Counted from the stretch's first letter, positions 44,190 through 53,821 are shown. The stretch is DNA of 64,000 bases from UBA11986 sp031402435 (GCA_031402435.1 JANNSJ010000058.1:186001-250000), one strand, 5' to 3'. Program-made: numbers and translations. The notes: generated from the sequence alone by a model not told the origin.

Positions 44190-44998
44190 ACTGCGACCTC
44201 GAACTTGATCGGCTCGTAGTACTCGTAGCCGACAAGAGTAAAGTCTTCGAATTGCAGTTGGTCAATCGGTTTGCGGGCGATGTCGAGATGCGGAAGATGC
44301 TTTGGCGTGCGCTTGAGTTGTTCTTTCAGTCCGTCGATATGGTTGACGTAAATGTGTGCGTCGACAATCGTGTGGCTGAAGACGCCGGGCTCAAAACCGG
44401 TTTCCTGCGCAATGATTTGTGTGAGCAGAGAGTAGCAGGCGAGATTGAAGGGAATGCCGAGGGCAATATCGCCGGACCGTTGCGTAAGGTGACAATTGAG
44501 TTTGCCATCCTGCACGTTGAATGCGAATGTATAGTGGCAGGGAGGAAGCTTGCTGCTATGGGCGTTGCCCGGTTCCCATGCTGTTACCACCATTCGTCGC
44601 GAGGTCGGATCGGTCTTCAATAGTTCAATCACCTTCCCGATCTGATCGATCTCGACTACTTCGTACTTGCCGGTTTCGGGGTTGATTTGAGCGCTTGGAA
44701 AGCGTCGCCAGTAGCGTCCGTAAGCTGTATCGAGATTGCCGTTGTCGTCAGCCCAAGCATCCCAGATTTTTGTATGCTGTCGGAGATTGCGGATATGATC
44801 TTCACCCGAAAGATACCAGAGTACTTCATGCAGCATTGATTTGAAGTTTACCTTCTTGGTGGTAAGCAAGGGATACCCTTTGCTCAGATCAACCTTGTAA
44901 TGCTCTGCAAAACACGAAAGTGTGTCGATGTCTGTTCGGTTACTCTTGTAGGTTCCGTGGGTGAGTACACGCTCGACAAGGTCAAGATATTCCCGCAT
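44186..44998 (-). CDS. thyA: Thymidylate synthase
   Basis: 270-residue enzyme methylating dUMP to dTMP with methylenetetrahydrofolate. The catalytic Cys is in LPPCHYTFAF; other family marks are EVLWYLSGEDHIRNL, AYGRYWRRFP, SRRMVVTAWEP, QRSGDIALGIPFNLACYSLL and DAHIYVNH. Full length for the short bacterial form. First gene of the thyA-folA pair. Confidence 0.98.
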   Translation of the reverse strand: MREYLDLVERVLTHGTYKSNRTDIDTLSCFAEHYKVDLSKGYPLLTTKKVNFKSMLHEVLWYLSGEDHIRNLRQHTKIWDAWADDNGNLDTAYGRYWRRFPSAQINPETGKYEVVEIDQIGKVIELLKTDPTSRRMVVTAWEPGNAHSSKLPPCHYTFAFNVQDGKLNCHLTQRSGDIALGIPFNLACYSLLTQIIAQETGFEPGVFSHTIVDAHIYVNHIDGLKEQLKRTPKHLPHLDIARKPIDQLQFEDFTLVGYEYYEPIKFEVAV

Positions 44999-45099
44999 TG
45001 ATTATGCTCCGGGCCAAAGAGAAAGAGAAGATGAGGCGCTCTTAACTGGAAACAAAATACGGAGAGGGTGATTGAAATGCAATCGGATTTCCGTCCGGG

Positions 45100-45134
45100 G
45101 AATATAAACGCCGTCAGGGAATAAACCTGACGGC
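45100..45134 (-). terminator. Intrinsic terminator after 45165 gene (minus)
   Basis: Perfect nine-pair stem GCCGTCAGG/CCTGACGGC with a seven-base loop, starting 30 bases after the minus-strand stop. Reading minus, it is followed by the T-rich GTTTATATTCC. Confidence 0.65.
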
Positions 45135-45164
45135 GGTCTTAAATGAAATCGACGGCTTATCTAC

Positions 45165-46574
45165 CTAACGAAGCAATACCAGTTTCCTTGTTTCCATAAA
45201 CTGTCCAATCTGGAGTCGGTAAAAGTACACGCCGCTTGAGAGGTGAGAAGCATCCAACGTCACTGGGTATTCCCCCGGTTCTTTCACTTCATCCACAAGT
45301 GTTGCAACCTCCCGACCCAACACATCGAAGACTCTCAGACTAATCGACTCTCGACTCTTGACTCTATAAACTATTTTCGTGCTTGGGTTGAACGGGTTGG
45401 GGTAGTTTTGATGCACCGAAAACGCTTTGGGGATTTCTGTAGATGATTGTTGAACGTCTGTGGTGGTCACGGTTCGGCTGTACACAGGGGCGCCATTGTT
45501 TTGGTTGAGGAACGCACCGCACCAGATTGTGGCAACGGCGCTTGTATAGAGCCCCGTGATTGCGGACATCTGCCTCCCCGCAGGGAGCCCTTGATTGTAG
45601 TCGCTCCAAGGTTGCCAGGTACCACCACTGCCAATACTCTGGAGAACTCCACCACCACCACCAAGGTTCCTCTCGTATGCAACAGCTTGAAGGTAAACAC
45701 GGAACCCTAGTACGAACCCCCAGTAGCCGGCAATCTCGGGGTTTCCAGTGGCGGAATAGATGAGCGCATACACCATTAAACCTATTCCGACCGACGCACT
45801 GTAAATCTTGCCGTTCGAAGCGCCTGCGAAAACTACATCTACAAATCCAGGAGCGGACGCAACAGATGTATCGCGCACAGCAATGAGTGAGACAATTGTA
45901 TCACCTGTAGCGATTCCCCCACTCCGCGTCCAACCACCAGTAAGGCTGTTGGTGTAGTACACGCCGTTAGCAGCCGGATTGTCTATGTTCTGTATGGCAG
46001 CAAACACTCTTGACGTTATTTGTGGGACTACTACAATATCGCGTGTCCATAGATTTCCGATGGCTATTCGGTTGAGTTCCCACGTACCGGAAGTTCCTCC
46101 GTTAACATTTCGCAGGATACCGAAGCGATTTCCGGCATAAACAATATTCGGACTCGTCGGGTCGAAGGCGATGCAAAAGATATTATCGGCTGTTCCTAGA
46201 ATCAGAGTGGGAGTCCACGTAGCGCCGTCGTTCGTGGAATAATAAATCCCCTCGTTGCGTGTGGGGAGATCCCAGACACTTGCGAAGATGATGCCATTTT
46301 CTTTCACGGCTATTGTGCGGGCGATGAAAGCCGGAAACACGCGCGTCCATGTATTTCCACCATCTGTCGAACGATGGACGCCGCCCGTGTCGGCATTGGG
46401 CCAGTTGAAACTTCCTGTCGTTGCAAACAGGTAGCCGTTGCTCTGTTTCACCACAAGGTCGGTGATGCCGCTTCCTTTGGGTGAGCTTGCTGTTTGCACC
46501 CATTGGGCGGCACTGAAAGAGACGGCAAAGGCCGTAATGAAAGCCACTCGTCCAAAACGCTGCGGCATGTCCAT
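45165..46574 (-). CDS. Secreted BNR-repeat protein with T9SS domain
   Basis: 469-residue exported protein. The signal peptide (about 1-23, ending SAAQ) precedes Asp-box propeller motifs such as STDGGNTWTRV and STNDGATWTPT. From about 255 the propeller pattern fades into Gly-rich hydrophobic sequence (GLMVYALIYSATGNPEIAGY). The T9SS domain (NYPNPFNPSTKI to KLVLLR) is very close to that of the next gene upstream (46623), so the two look like tandem relatives. No catalytic residues recognised; a structural or binding role at the surface is inferred. Confidence 0.82.
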   Translation of the reverse strand: MDMPQRFGRVAFITAFAVSFSAAQWVQTASSPKGSGITDLVVKQSNGYLFATTGSFNWPNADTGGVHRSTDGGNTWTRVFPAFIARTIAVKENGIIFASVWDLPTRNEGIYYSTNDGATWTPTLILGTADNIFCIAFDPTSPNIVYAGNRFGILRNVNGGTSGTWELNRIAIGNLWTRDIVVVPQITSRVFAAIQNIDNPAANGVYYTNSLTGGWTRSGGIATGDTIVSLIAVRDTSVASAPGFVDVVFAGASNGKIYSASVGIGLMVYALIYSATGNPEIAGYWGFVLGFRVYLQAVAYERNLGGGGGVLQSIGSGGTWQPWSDYNQGLPAGRQMSAITGLYTSAVATIWCGAFLNQNNGAPVYSRTVTTTDVQQSSTEIPKAFSVHQNYPNPFNPSTKIVYRVKSRESISLRVFDVLGREVATLVDEVKEPGEYPVTLDASHLSSGVYFYRLQIGQFMETRKLVLLR

Positions 46575-46622
46575 GACTGTCCTCTTGTTGGTTAATGAAG
46601 GTTGATGTTCCTCCTACTGTCG

Positions 46623-48788
46623 TCACCTCAGGAGCACGAGCTTTTTCGTCTCTACGAAGTCTCCCGCCCTGAGTCGGTAGAAATACACACCGCTCGACAT
46701 GTGAGAGGCTTCTAAGGTCACCGAATACTCTCCCGGTTCCTTCACCTCATTCACGAGCACCGCAACTTCCCGTCCCAATACATCAAACACTTTCAACGAC
46801 ACAATCCCTAAACCCGATACCCTAAACCCTATTTCCGTGCTCGGGTTGAACGGGTTGGGATAGTTTTGTGCGAGCGAAAAGGCCATTGGTGATTTCCTTT
46901 CTTCATCAACGACAACCGGTCCGATGATGCCACGCAGGATTCCATAGCCAAAAGTTGCAAGGAGATGTATGTACCCCTCACGCATCACTTTGATCCGCCT
47001 GAGTTCCTGACTCATCTGTGATAGGTCCTGTGCATCGCCGCAATTCTGAGGACGTGCAATCGCTAGACGATTTGTCTCCACGATGATAAACCCATCAAGT
47101 GCCTGAGCGATAGCTGCAATATGTCCAGCGACCTGGGGACCGGGAGACCACGAGACTGATCCGCTTATCGCAGTGGGATTGTAGTAGTGTGTCGTGCCAT
47201 TGTATGCAGCACACGCGACGCGAAAGCAGGCAAATGGATTCGCTTGTTGCATGCTGGCGCTCAGCGATTCTGCTGCCGCAACAGAGACTATGTTCAAATC
47301 AGTCAAACCGGAATTTTCTTGCGCCCATGTATTTCCGTTGTTGGTTGAACGGTAGACACCCCTGCTCGTGCCGAAGCCTGAGCCAACACCCGTTGCAGCA
47401 TAGACTGTGTCACCATCGAAGGCAATATCGGGAATAGTCGAAACCAGCGAGAGGGAGCTGAACGTCCATGAAACCCCGTTGTTCGTCGAACGCAGGACAG
47501 TGCCACCAGAGCTTGCAAATACATCTCCGCGCGAGTTACATGCTACCGTACTGACATTGCCGAGAGGGACGCTTGTCCAGGTAGCACCCTGATTTGTTGA
47601 ACGATATCCCTGGGATCCAACACCCCCTGCGAACACTGTCCCTGTTGTAGGGCTCACGGCCAAACTTGAAAGGCGGTCAGAGGGTGGAATGCCATTGGAG
47701 GCAGAAAACCACGTCAGCCCTGCGTTGGTTGAGCGGAACACTCCCGCCAACAGCGTCGCTGCAAACAAATCGCCATTCGGCGCTTCATCAATCGCGACAA
47801 CATGTGTGTTCGTCATGCCGTTAACGATCTGCGTCCATGTGTCGCTCGGACTGCTGCTGCCGTTGGAACGATAGGTACCAAGCCCCCCGCTTCCAGCTAC
47901 AATCGTATTTCCCGAGGCAATGATTCTGGTGAAGAGCTTGTTTGGCAGTCCGCTCTCTTGTGTCCAGCTTGTACCCCCATTCGTGGATTTATACACACCG
48001 CCCTGTTCACCGTTGTTCGTGGCCGCGTACATCGCGTTAGAGGCAAAGGCGATCTCGCTGTACACTGTGGAAGGAGGCATAAGGTTCGTCCAACTGTCTC
48101 CGTTGTTAGTGGACCGATACATTGATGTGCCTTGAGTTGCATACATGTCACCTGACGGACTAACGCCGATCCAATTCATCAAAGCTGTTCCCGGAATTCC
48201 GTTGTTGACAGCACTCCAGCTTGTTCCTCCATCTGTCGAGCGGAACACGCCGCCCCCATAGGTTGCCGCAAAGAGATAACCATTGCTCGATTTCAGTGCA
48301 AGTGATCGTACCTGTGTGTTTGACAAGCCGTTATTGATTGTTGCGAATGTTGTACCGTTGTCGGTGGAGCGATACACACCATTACCACCCCAGTTCCCAG
48401 CTATGATATTGCCATTCGCAAGTACGACCAATGATTCTATAGTTCGAGAGTTCAATGCGTTGTTGATCTTCTGCCAGGAGGCTCCTCCATTTGTCGAGCG
48501 AAGAAACCCCGGACTGGCGCCCACGAAGATATGTCCGCTGGAGTTGAATGCAATCGAAAGGGGATCAATGATGAGTGTGTCAATGTATATTTGCACCCAG
48601 GTATCGCCGTTGTTTGATGTCTTGAAGATTCCGCCGACGTACGTACCCGCATAAATACTTCCTGATGCATCTTTGGCCAGAACATTAATCCACCCGCCGT
48701 ATGGACCGACCGCATCCCATGTTTGGGACATAGTGGCACCGGACAACGGAGACAGGAGAAGAATCGACAGCACATAAATATTTTTCAT
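46623..48788 (-). CDS. Secreted BNR-repeat propeller protein with T9SS domain
   Basis: 721-residue exported protein starting at ATG 48788 behind AAAGGAG; the open frame reaches 48875. After a signal peptide (about 1-21) more than ten Asp-box units follow (STNGGASWQ, STDNGTTF, STDGGTSWS, STNNGDSWT, STNQGATWT and others) to about 520, enough for two propellers. A less regular part leads to the T9SS domain (NYPNPFNPSTEI to KLVLLR). Vps10/sortilin-like and photosystem-assembly-like propellers share this look; no enzyme motif is seen. It lies 49 bases upstream of the related gene 45165. Confidence 0.85.
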   Translation of the reverse strand: MKNIYVLSILLLSPLSGATMSQTWDAVGPYGGWINVLAKDASGSIYAGTYVGGIFKTSNNGDTWVQIYIDTLIIDPLSIAFNSSGHIFVGASPGFLRSTNGGASWQKINNALNSRTIESLVVLANGNIIAGNWGGNGVYRSTDNGTTFATINNGLSNTQVRSLALKSSNGYLFAATYGGGVFRSTDGGTSWSAVNNGIPGTALMNWIGVSPSGDMYATQGTSMYRSTNNGDSWTNLMPPSTVYSEIAFASNAMYAATNNGEQGGVYKSTNGGTSWTQESGLPNKLFTRIIASGNTIVAGSGGLGTYRSNGSSSPSDTWTQIVNGMTNTHVVAIDEAPNGDLFAATLLAGVFRSTNAGLTWFSASNGIPPSDRLSSLAVSPTTGTVFAGGVGSQGYRSTNQGATWTSVPLGNVSTVACNSRGDVFASSGGTVLRSTNNGVSWTFSSLSLVSTIPDIAFDGDTVYAATGVGSGFGTSRGVYRSTNNGNTWAQENSGLTDLNIVSVAAAESLSASMQQANPFACFRVACAAYNGTTHYYNPTAISGSVSWSPGPQVAGHIAAIAQALDGFIIVETNRLAIARPQNCGDAQDLSQMSQELRRIKVMREGYIHLLATFGYGILRGIIGPVVVDEERKSPMAFSLAQNYPNPFNPSTEIGFRVSGLGIVSLKVFDVLGREVAVLVNEVKEPGEYSVTLEASHMSSGVYFYRLRAGDFVETKKLVLLR

Positions 48789-49018
48789 GGCGCTCCTTTG
48801 GTTTTGCGTTACCGTCAAGAAATATTTGGGCTGATGTGCAGATGGAATATTGAAGGTTGACTGAATAAGGAACATACATTGAGAAGCTCCCGGCGGGGCC
48901 CATTCAGAGGAATCATATTATCCTCATTCGGTTGTTGATGAACGACGTTGAGTCTGCAAAGAAACCAGGTCAGTCTCTTACCTATGTAGTACGGAGAAAT
49001 CGCGCGGTTTTTTTGTTG

Positions 49019-49045
49019 CCGAATAACCCTATGGGGTTAATTCGG
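49019..49045. other. Hairpin overlapping the CHAT gene stop
   Basis: CCGAATAACCC pairs with GGGTTAATTCGG (one bulged base, loop TATG) across the minus-strand stop of the TPR-CHAT gene. Reading minus it is followed by A residues rather than T, so it is not a standard terminator for that gene; mRNA-end protection is possible. Confidence 0.4.
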
Positions 49046-51808
49046 ATTGCCCATTAAGTAGAATCCGGCCCAATAGAATGGGTGGTTTTGTGAGTGATTT
49101 TTGGTGGCTTCGGTGACCACCTCACGCTGGGCTGAAGCCAGCGCTTTGGCAACGGCAGAGTTTGGAAAGGAACCATCGGAGAGCCTTGATGAAGCAAGGT
49201 GGGCATAGAAAGAGGACATCAGTCGGAATGTAGCTTCATCCTCGACGATCCAAAGTGGTGAAATAACCACAGCAGCACCCGCCGATAGAAACACGCGCGG
49301 AAAACTGACGACCTCGTGGCCTTGCGAAATATCTCCCATCATCCCGACCCCGTAACCTGTTTCGCAGGAACTCAACACAACAAGTCGTGATGAGAGTTTG
49401 AGGTGAAGAATCCTGTACAGCTCGCAGGGCCCGTCACTCATTTGAACATGAGAGAACAGAGGGTGCCATCGATTCATGCTGCCGTGCGCAGCTATATGGA
49501 TAACATCGAAATGTTCCGCTTGGCGAATGAACTCCAGTGTTGTCGCGTGCCGGTCAAACAGAAGAGCCTTTGTAGGGAAGAGGTTCGTCGGAATGCTGGA
49601 TACTTCTCTCTCGGCAAATGGAAGAGATTCCCTGTCCGGTACGATTGCAAGAAAGGTGGGCTGGTCGGACAGTCTTTGTGGATTGAGAATATGAGATGCT
49701 GTTGGGGCAAAACTCACCGTGAATCGTTCGACAAGCAGTTTTCGGTTTGAATCCAGAAGACATGCGAACGGAACCTCAAGCAATCGTCCGTGAGGCGAAA
49801 TAATCAGATGTTCCCCATCCGTCAGGAATCCGTGATCGATGATTGGTTGAATGAGAGAGCGAAAAAGAAATGTAGCCGGACCTTCCCACAAATTGTCGGA
49901 AGGCGATATTTTCCCTCGCATAATGAGTTCGCATAACACTCTCACCGATGAATTCAGTTGCATCGATGGCTGTGCCACTTGCAGGACCAGGCACGAGTCC
50001 TGGCGTAGCACCAACAGGAACGATTCCTCTTTCCCCACGAAGTACTCGACGAGCACCTGATCATCACGCAATGCCCGTTGTACATCACTCATGGTCGGAA
50101 TGGATTGTTCGAAGAGACGTTGTGATGCATTCGATGCTTTCGCGATACGGTCCAATGCGAGTTGGTATGCATCATCAAACTCCTTCATCAACCGATCCAT
50201 GTTCGCAGAGGGTTTCTCAATATCCTTGAGTGTCCGAACATAGAGATGCCAGATGCTTTCATCGCCGTCTGTCATGTGATCATTGTCCGATTCGAAACCA
50301 AAACCCGCTGGAAGAGACCGGAATCGTTCGAACACATCAAAGATTTGCTCATCGCTCCCTTTATCCTTCAGCGCCGTGAGTAACATGCTGTAGAGATCAT
50401 AGCGAAACGTCAACATGTACGCCGAGATGAGCGGGAAACCAACATCCTTTCGCTTAAGTTTGGCGAGATAGTCGGTATCAAGTTGTCTGATGAGAGATGC
50501 GATCAGTTGAGCTGCCTCCTCATTTCTTCCGGACGCGAGATAGACTTTCGCAAGAAGGCACCCCGGTTCAACCGGGGCATTCGTCCAAACCTTCTGGAGA
50601 CGATGTGCTACTGCTTCAGCTTTCTCGTATTCGCCGAGTGGAATCAGTGCCACAATCTGTAGGGCCAACGCCTGTTCGAGCCCTAAGGAGTAACGCATAG
50701 AATCGCACATTGCAACCACTCGTTCACGGAGATCTGCAGCAGCTTTCCATTGCCGGAGCCGGGCAAACGCAGACGACTTCCTGAGCATCTGTTGGATGGT
50801 TTGTTCACCACTTGTCATCATGGAGGAGTCAACGACGCGCGAATCAAATCGAAGGGAGTCGTATGCCATCACTGCCATATCCTCAACTGCGCGCGCAGCG
50901 ACTTCCTCCCCCCATGTGTACCCAATCTGCTTGCTGAGCTCAAAAGATTTTTTTCTGAACGAGTACATCTCGTCGAACCAATGGCTTTGGCCTCCACTTG
51001 TTATGAAATAGTAACTGTCCGCAAGTCCGACCTGGTCGCCGATCTTCTTCCTGATGGCAAACGCCTCAAGGTAGTACTTCATGCCACCCCCGACAAGTCC
51101 GATGTTATTCAATGTCGTTGCCTCCCCAGCCTTGTCGTTGAGTCTTCTGTACAGGAGCAATGCCGGTTCATAGTATTCAGCGCGAGCAGAATCACTCTTT
51201 CCTTTGTACCAATACAGCACACCGATCTGCCGCATGGCATCCGCTTCCAATTGCGGAGAACCGGTGGCGCGAGCAAGTACCAGGCTCTTACGCTGCAACA
51301 GAAGCGCCGAGTCATAGTGTGCCTTGTTGAATGCTATTCGCCCCAGGAGATTGAGAGCTTTTGCCAACGATGTTGTATCAGCATCCGCATGCATTATCAC
51401 GCTCTCCGCGAGCCGGGATGCCGTATCCAGGTTGCCGAGGAAGAAATGTGTGGAGGCCAGGGAAATGGTGTGAGGCAGCATCCGGAGAGAATCCGATCGG
51501 ATGAGCGCAGAGTACTCATTTCGGGCTTTATGTAACTCGCCTCGCTTGAGAAGGCATTCTGCATACAACTGGTGGAGCTCGATCGATGACGGGTAGTCCT
51601 CGATCAGAGAGTGAAGGGATTGCTCTGCCTCTTCGAGCTTCCACCCGGAAAGGAGCTTTTGGGCAGATGCCGCTCTGCGTTGATAATCAGTGAAGAATAA
51701 TACGAGGAACGCTGCCAGTGCAACAGCGAGAACAAAGAGGAGAGCGCTACTTCGACGGAACGTAGGTGAAGACATGGAGTGCTGAGCGTTCATGTGTCTT
51801 GTCAGCAA
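49037..51808 (-). CDS. Membrane-anchored TPR-CHAT protease-like protein
   Basis: 923 residues from ATG 51808 (51793 or 51775 also possible; all overlap the anti-sigma gene). A membrane helix (about 23-41, LLFVLAVALAAFLVLFF) is followed by TPR units (about 45-560, for example LAKALNLLGRIAFNKAHYD). The C-terminal CHAT domain (about 640-920) keeps the caspase-like dyad His775 (HIAAHG) and Cys815 (LSSCETG), so protease activity is likely. It is third in a sigma/anti-sigma/CHAT set. A plausible role is a TPR-sensed protease that acts on the anti-sigma factor or other targets; which side of the membrane it faces cannot be told from flanking charges. Confidence 0.88.
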   Translation of the reverse strand: MLTRHMNAQHSMSSPTFRRSSALLFVLAVALAAFLVLFFTDYQRRAASAQKLLSGWKLEEAEQSLHSLIEDYPSSIELHQLYAECLLKRGELHKARNEYSALIRSDSLRMLPHTISLASTHFFLGNLDTASRLAESVIMHADADTTSLAKALNLLGRIAFNKAHYDSALLLQRKSLVLARATGSPQLEADAMRQIGVLYWYKGKSDSARAEYYEPALLLYRRLNDKAGEATTLNNIGLVGGGMKYYLEAFAIRKKIGDQVGLADSYYFITSGGQSHWFDEMYSFRKKSFELSKQIGYTWGEEVAARAVEDMAVMAYDSLRFDSRVVDSSMMTSGEQTIQQMLRKSSAFARLRQWKAAADLRERVVAMCDSMRYSLGLEQALALQIVALIPLGEYEKAEAVAHRLQKVWTNAPVEPGCLLAKVYLASGRNEEAAQLIASLIRQLDTDYLAKLKRKDVGFPLISAYMLTFRYDLYSMLLTALKDKGSDEQIFDVFERFRSLPAGFGFESDNDHMTDGDESIWHLYVRTLKDIEKPSANMDRLMKEFDDAYQLALDRIAKASNASQRLFEQSIPTMSDVQRALRDDQVLVEYFVGKEESFLLVLRQDSCLVLQVAQPSMQLNSSVRVLCELIMRGKISPSDNLWEGPATFLFRSLIQPIIDHGFLTDGEHLIISPHGRLLEVPFACLLDSNRKLLVERFTVSFAPTASHILNPQRLSDQPTFLAIVPDRESLPFAEREVSSIPTNLFPTKALLFDRHATTLEFIRQAEHFDVIHIAAHGSMNRWHPLFSHVQMSDGPCELYRILHLKLSSRLVVLSSCETGYGVGMMGDISQGHEVVSFPRVFLSAGAAVVISPLWIVEDEATFRLMSSFYAHLASSRLSDGSFPNSAVAKALASAQREVVTEATKNHSQNHPFYWAGFYLMGNPN

Positions 51809-52394
51809 GGAATGACTCTACTCTCCAAAGATATGTCTTGCCGGGGAGAAGCACAACCGATGCGGGTAGAATAACCACCGTATCCCGCACGTCCCAGTTC
51901 CACACAGCGACACCACTTTCATCCATCAAACTGAAATTATACACGGATGTTGTTGCCACGGGAGTCCAATGAAATGTCGGGGTTATCTCATTCAGTTCCG
52001 CGCCATCCGGTGGGTACAGGGTGAATGTTGTCAAGGGACTTTCCGGTGATCTGAACCGTGAAAGTTCTTTGGGAGATGAAAGAAAGTAGGCTATCCCAAC
52101 GACGCCAACAACAAAGAGTGTCGCAAGGGAAACACGAAAAGGTGAGACGAAACGGGCAAAATTCCATACGGCGGTATGCTTCCTCGGCGCAACGATTGCC
52201 GCAGCCCTTTTGAACGTTTCGGGATTGATATCAATGGGGATGGTTTTTCTCAATACATCGGACAAACGGGTAAACGTCGCGAATTGGGATGCGCAATCAT
52301 CACAACGTCCCACGTGCACTTCAAGCCTCTTCCTGTCTTCGGGCGGAAGCTTGTTCTCAATGTACAACAGTATCTCAGTCTCGTTTACATGCAT
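51747..52394 (-). CDS. Membrane anti-sigma factor with zinc-finger domain
   Basis: 215-residue protein from ATG 52394 (the frame extends to 52469). The N-terminal ZAS/zf-HC2 domain has the HVGRCDDC motif (HxxxCxxC) typical of anti-sigma factors. A membrane helix lies at about 93-112, preceded by basic residues that favour a cytoplasmic N-terminus. The outer part (about 125-215; FTLYPPDGAELNEITPTFHW, YLWRVESFLADKT) resembles an Ig/Fn3-type domain. It follows the sigma gene by 25 bases and overlaps the CHAT gene, so it should hold that sigma factor at the membrane. Confidence 0.88.
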   Translation of the reverse strand: MHVNETEILLYIENKLPPEDRKRLEVHVGRCDDCASQFATFTRLSDVLRKTIPIDINPETFKRAAAIVAPRKHTAVWNFARFVSPFRVSLATLFVVGVVGIAYFLSSPKELSRFRSPESPLTTFTLYPPDGAELNEITPTFHWTPVATTSVYNFSLMDESGVAVWNWDVRDTVVILPASVVLLPGKTYLWRVESFLADKTHERSALHVFTYVPSK

Positions 52395-52419
52395 GACGTT
52401 GTAATTTCTTCTATTAATG

Positions 52420-53220
52420 TTAAACGGATAAATCGCCAGTACTTTTCGTTGCATACGTTTGGAGTGCACGTTCGCGCAAACGCGACAGGGTGTTCTGCAA
52501 AAGAGGATACACGCGTTGTTCAGGTGAGATCTTCATGGCTTTGGCAATTTCCGATCCGGTCATCCCTTCCCAGAATCTTAGTCGGATGATCATCCGTTCC
52601 TGGTCGCTCAACTCGTCGAGCCATGTGTTCAATGAGCCAAGCAACTCTACGAGATCATGGTCCATTTCGGTGAAGCCAATGCTGCCATCTTGTTCATCGA
52701 ATGGAATAGCTGCCGGTTGTACGTGCGGATGAGCGGATGGGCCGGTTAACGTTTCCTCCATGTATCTGAGTGACCCGGCGATTGCGACCGCGGTAGCACC
52801 GGGTGTGTTGGCAAGATGCTGCTCTATTTCATCCCGCGAATAGCCCTTCCAGTAATACAGACGAAACACTTCGCGGTCGAACTCAGACAACCGCAAGATT
52901 GCCCGTGGCAATTGGCGTCGTCCATGTGTTGCCCTGTGAGCATCAATGCAAAGATTGTGCGTTACAGCGGCCAGCCATGTTGTAAACTTTGGGGGATTGT
53001 CTCCGCCTTGTTGCCGGAATCGCTTCAGGATGGCAAAATCGTTCTCAGCAAGCTTCCGGCACACATACACATACTTCTCCATTGCCTCATCATAGTCGTG
53101 TTCAAATTGCCAGATGATCTTGAGTAGGATGAGTGAGTGTTGACGGAGAAATTCCTTCCAGGTAGTCCCGGTGTGGTTTCCCCCGGAAAGAAGTTGTTCA
53201 ATGACGTTTTCGTTTTTCAT
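52420..53220 (-). CDS. ECF-like sigma factor with two region-4-like domains
   Basis: 266 residues, longer than ordinary ECF factors (about 170-200). Region 2 lies at about 20-95 (DEAMEKYVYVCRKLAEND, FTTWLAAVTHNLCIDAHR). A first region-4-like segment follows (LPRAILRLSEFDREVFRLYY then WKGYSRDEIEQHL), then a linker of about 60 residues, and a second, more typical region 4 (WLDELSDQERMIIRLRFWEG then MTGSEIAKAMKIS and LSRLRERAL). The anti-sigma gene comes next. The duplication is read by eye from the sequence; how it affects promoter choice is unknown. Confidence 0.85.
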   Translation of the reverse strand: MKNENVIEQLLSGGNHTGTTWKEFLRQHSLILLKIIWQFEHDYDEAMEKYVYVCRKLAENDFAILKRFRQQGGDNPPKFTTWLAAVTHNLCIDAHRATHGRRQLPRAILRLSEFDREVFRLYYWKGYSRDEIEQHLANTPGATAVAIAGSLRYMEETLTGPSAHPHVQPAAIPFDEQDGSIGFTEMDHDLVELLGSLNTWLDELSDQERMIIRLRFWEGMTGSEIAKAMKISPEQRVYPLLQNTLSRLRERALQTYATKSTGDLSV

Positions 53221-53266
53221 TTCACAGAAGAAGAAAAACGTGAAGCTGCAAGAAGAATTTGCTACA

Positions 53267-53758
53267 TTACCTTCGCCTTGCCAGACTATCCGCCGGATAA
53301 ACAGACTTTATCGAATCCCGCAATACATTTGCCCACGCAACAAGCCGCTCTTTTTGTTCCGCAGAGAGTCTGGCATCAGTATGAATGAGCAAGTAGGATG
53401 GCAGCGGCATTTCCTCTCTAGTCACCAGGTCAATGATTTGTTCGAGCTTGATGTATTGCCGCCGGATTCTGTACCCTGAAAACTCCGAAAAATTTAGCTC
53501 CCGTTTTCCCCCCTTGATATGATCGTTGAGCCACCATGCTACAGGTTGGACCTCTGCATACCAGGGATACCGGGTGGTGTTGCTGTGGCAATCATAACAG
53601 GATGTATGCAACACTTCCCGCACGTCTGGTGGTACGCTGAATGTTCTGGTGATATCGTTTGTCGGGTTGTTGTCGGCAATGTTTTTTTCGGGGCGGATGA
53701 ACTGAATGATTGCCAGCAGGCTCGCCACTGCTATAGCAATCCACTTGAGAATCTTCAT
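53267..53758 (-). CDS. Haem-binding domain protein (Haem_bd-type)
   Basis: 163-residue envelope protein. An N-terminal hydrophobic helix (KWIAIAVASLLAIIQFI) serves as signal or anchor. The heme site is CYDCH in SCYDCHSNTTRYPWYAEVQP, with the W-rich VAWWLNDHI segment, both typical of the Haem_bd family found in Bacteroidota. It probably carries one c-type heme outside the cytoplasmic membrane. Its function in that family is not established. It lies upstream of the sigma gene on the same strand, 46 bases away. Confidence 0.85.
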   Translation of the reverse strand: MKILKWIAIAVASLLAIIQFIRPEKNIADNNPTNDITRTFSVPPDVREVLHTSCYDCHSNTTRYPWYAEVQPVAWWLNDHIKGGKRELNFSEFSGYRIRRQYIKLEQIIDLVTREEMPLPSYLLIHTDARLSAEQKERLVAWANVLRDSIKSVYPADSLARRR

Positions 53759-53821
53759 ACAACAACACCTTTGATTTGTTGGCGGTTTATGAAACTGCGA
53801 ACTGCTGTCCGGATCGAACGG

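Noticed and set aside
50750..51535. Plus-strand open frame of 261 codons
   Set aside because: Antisense to the TPR part of the CHAT gene, whose frame has clear domains; the shadow has none.
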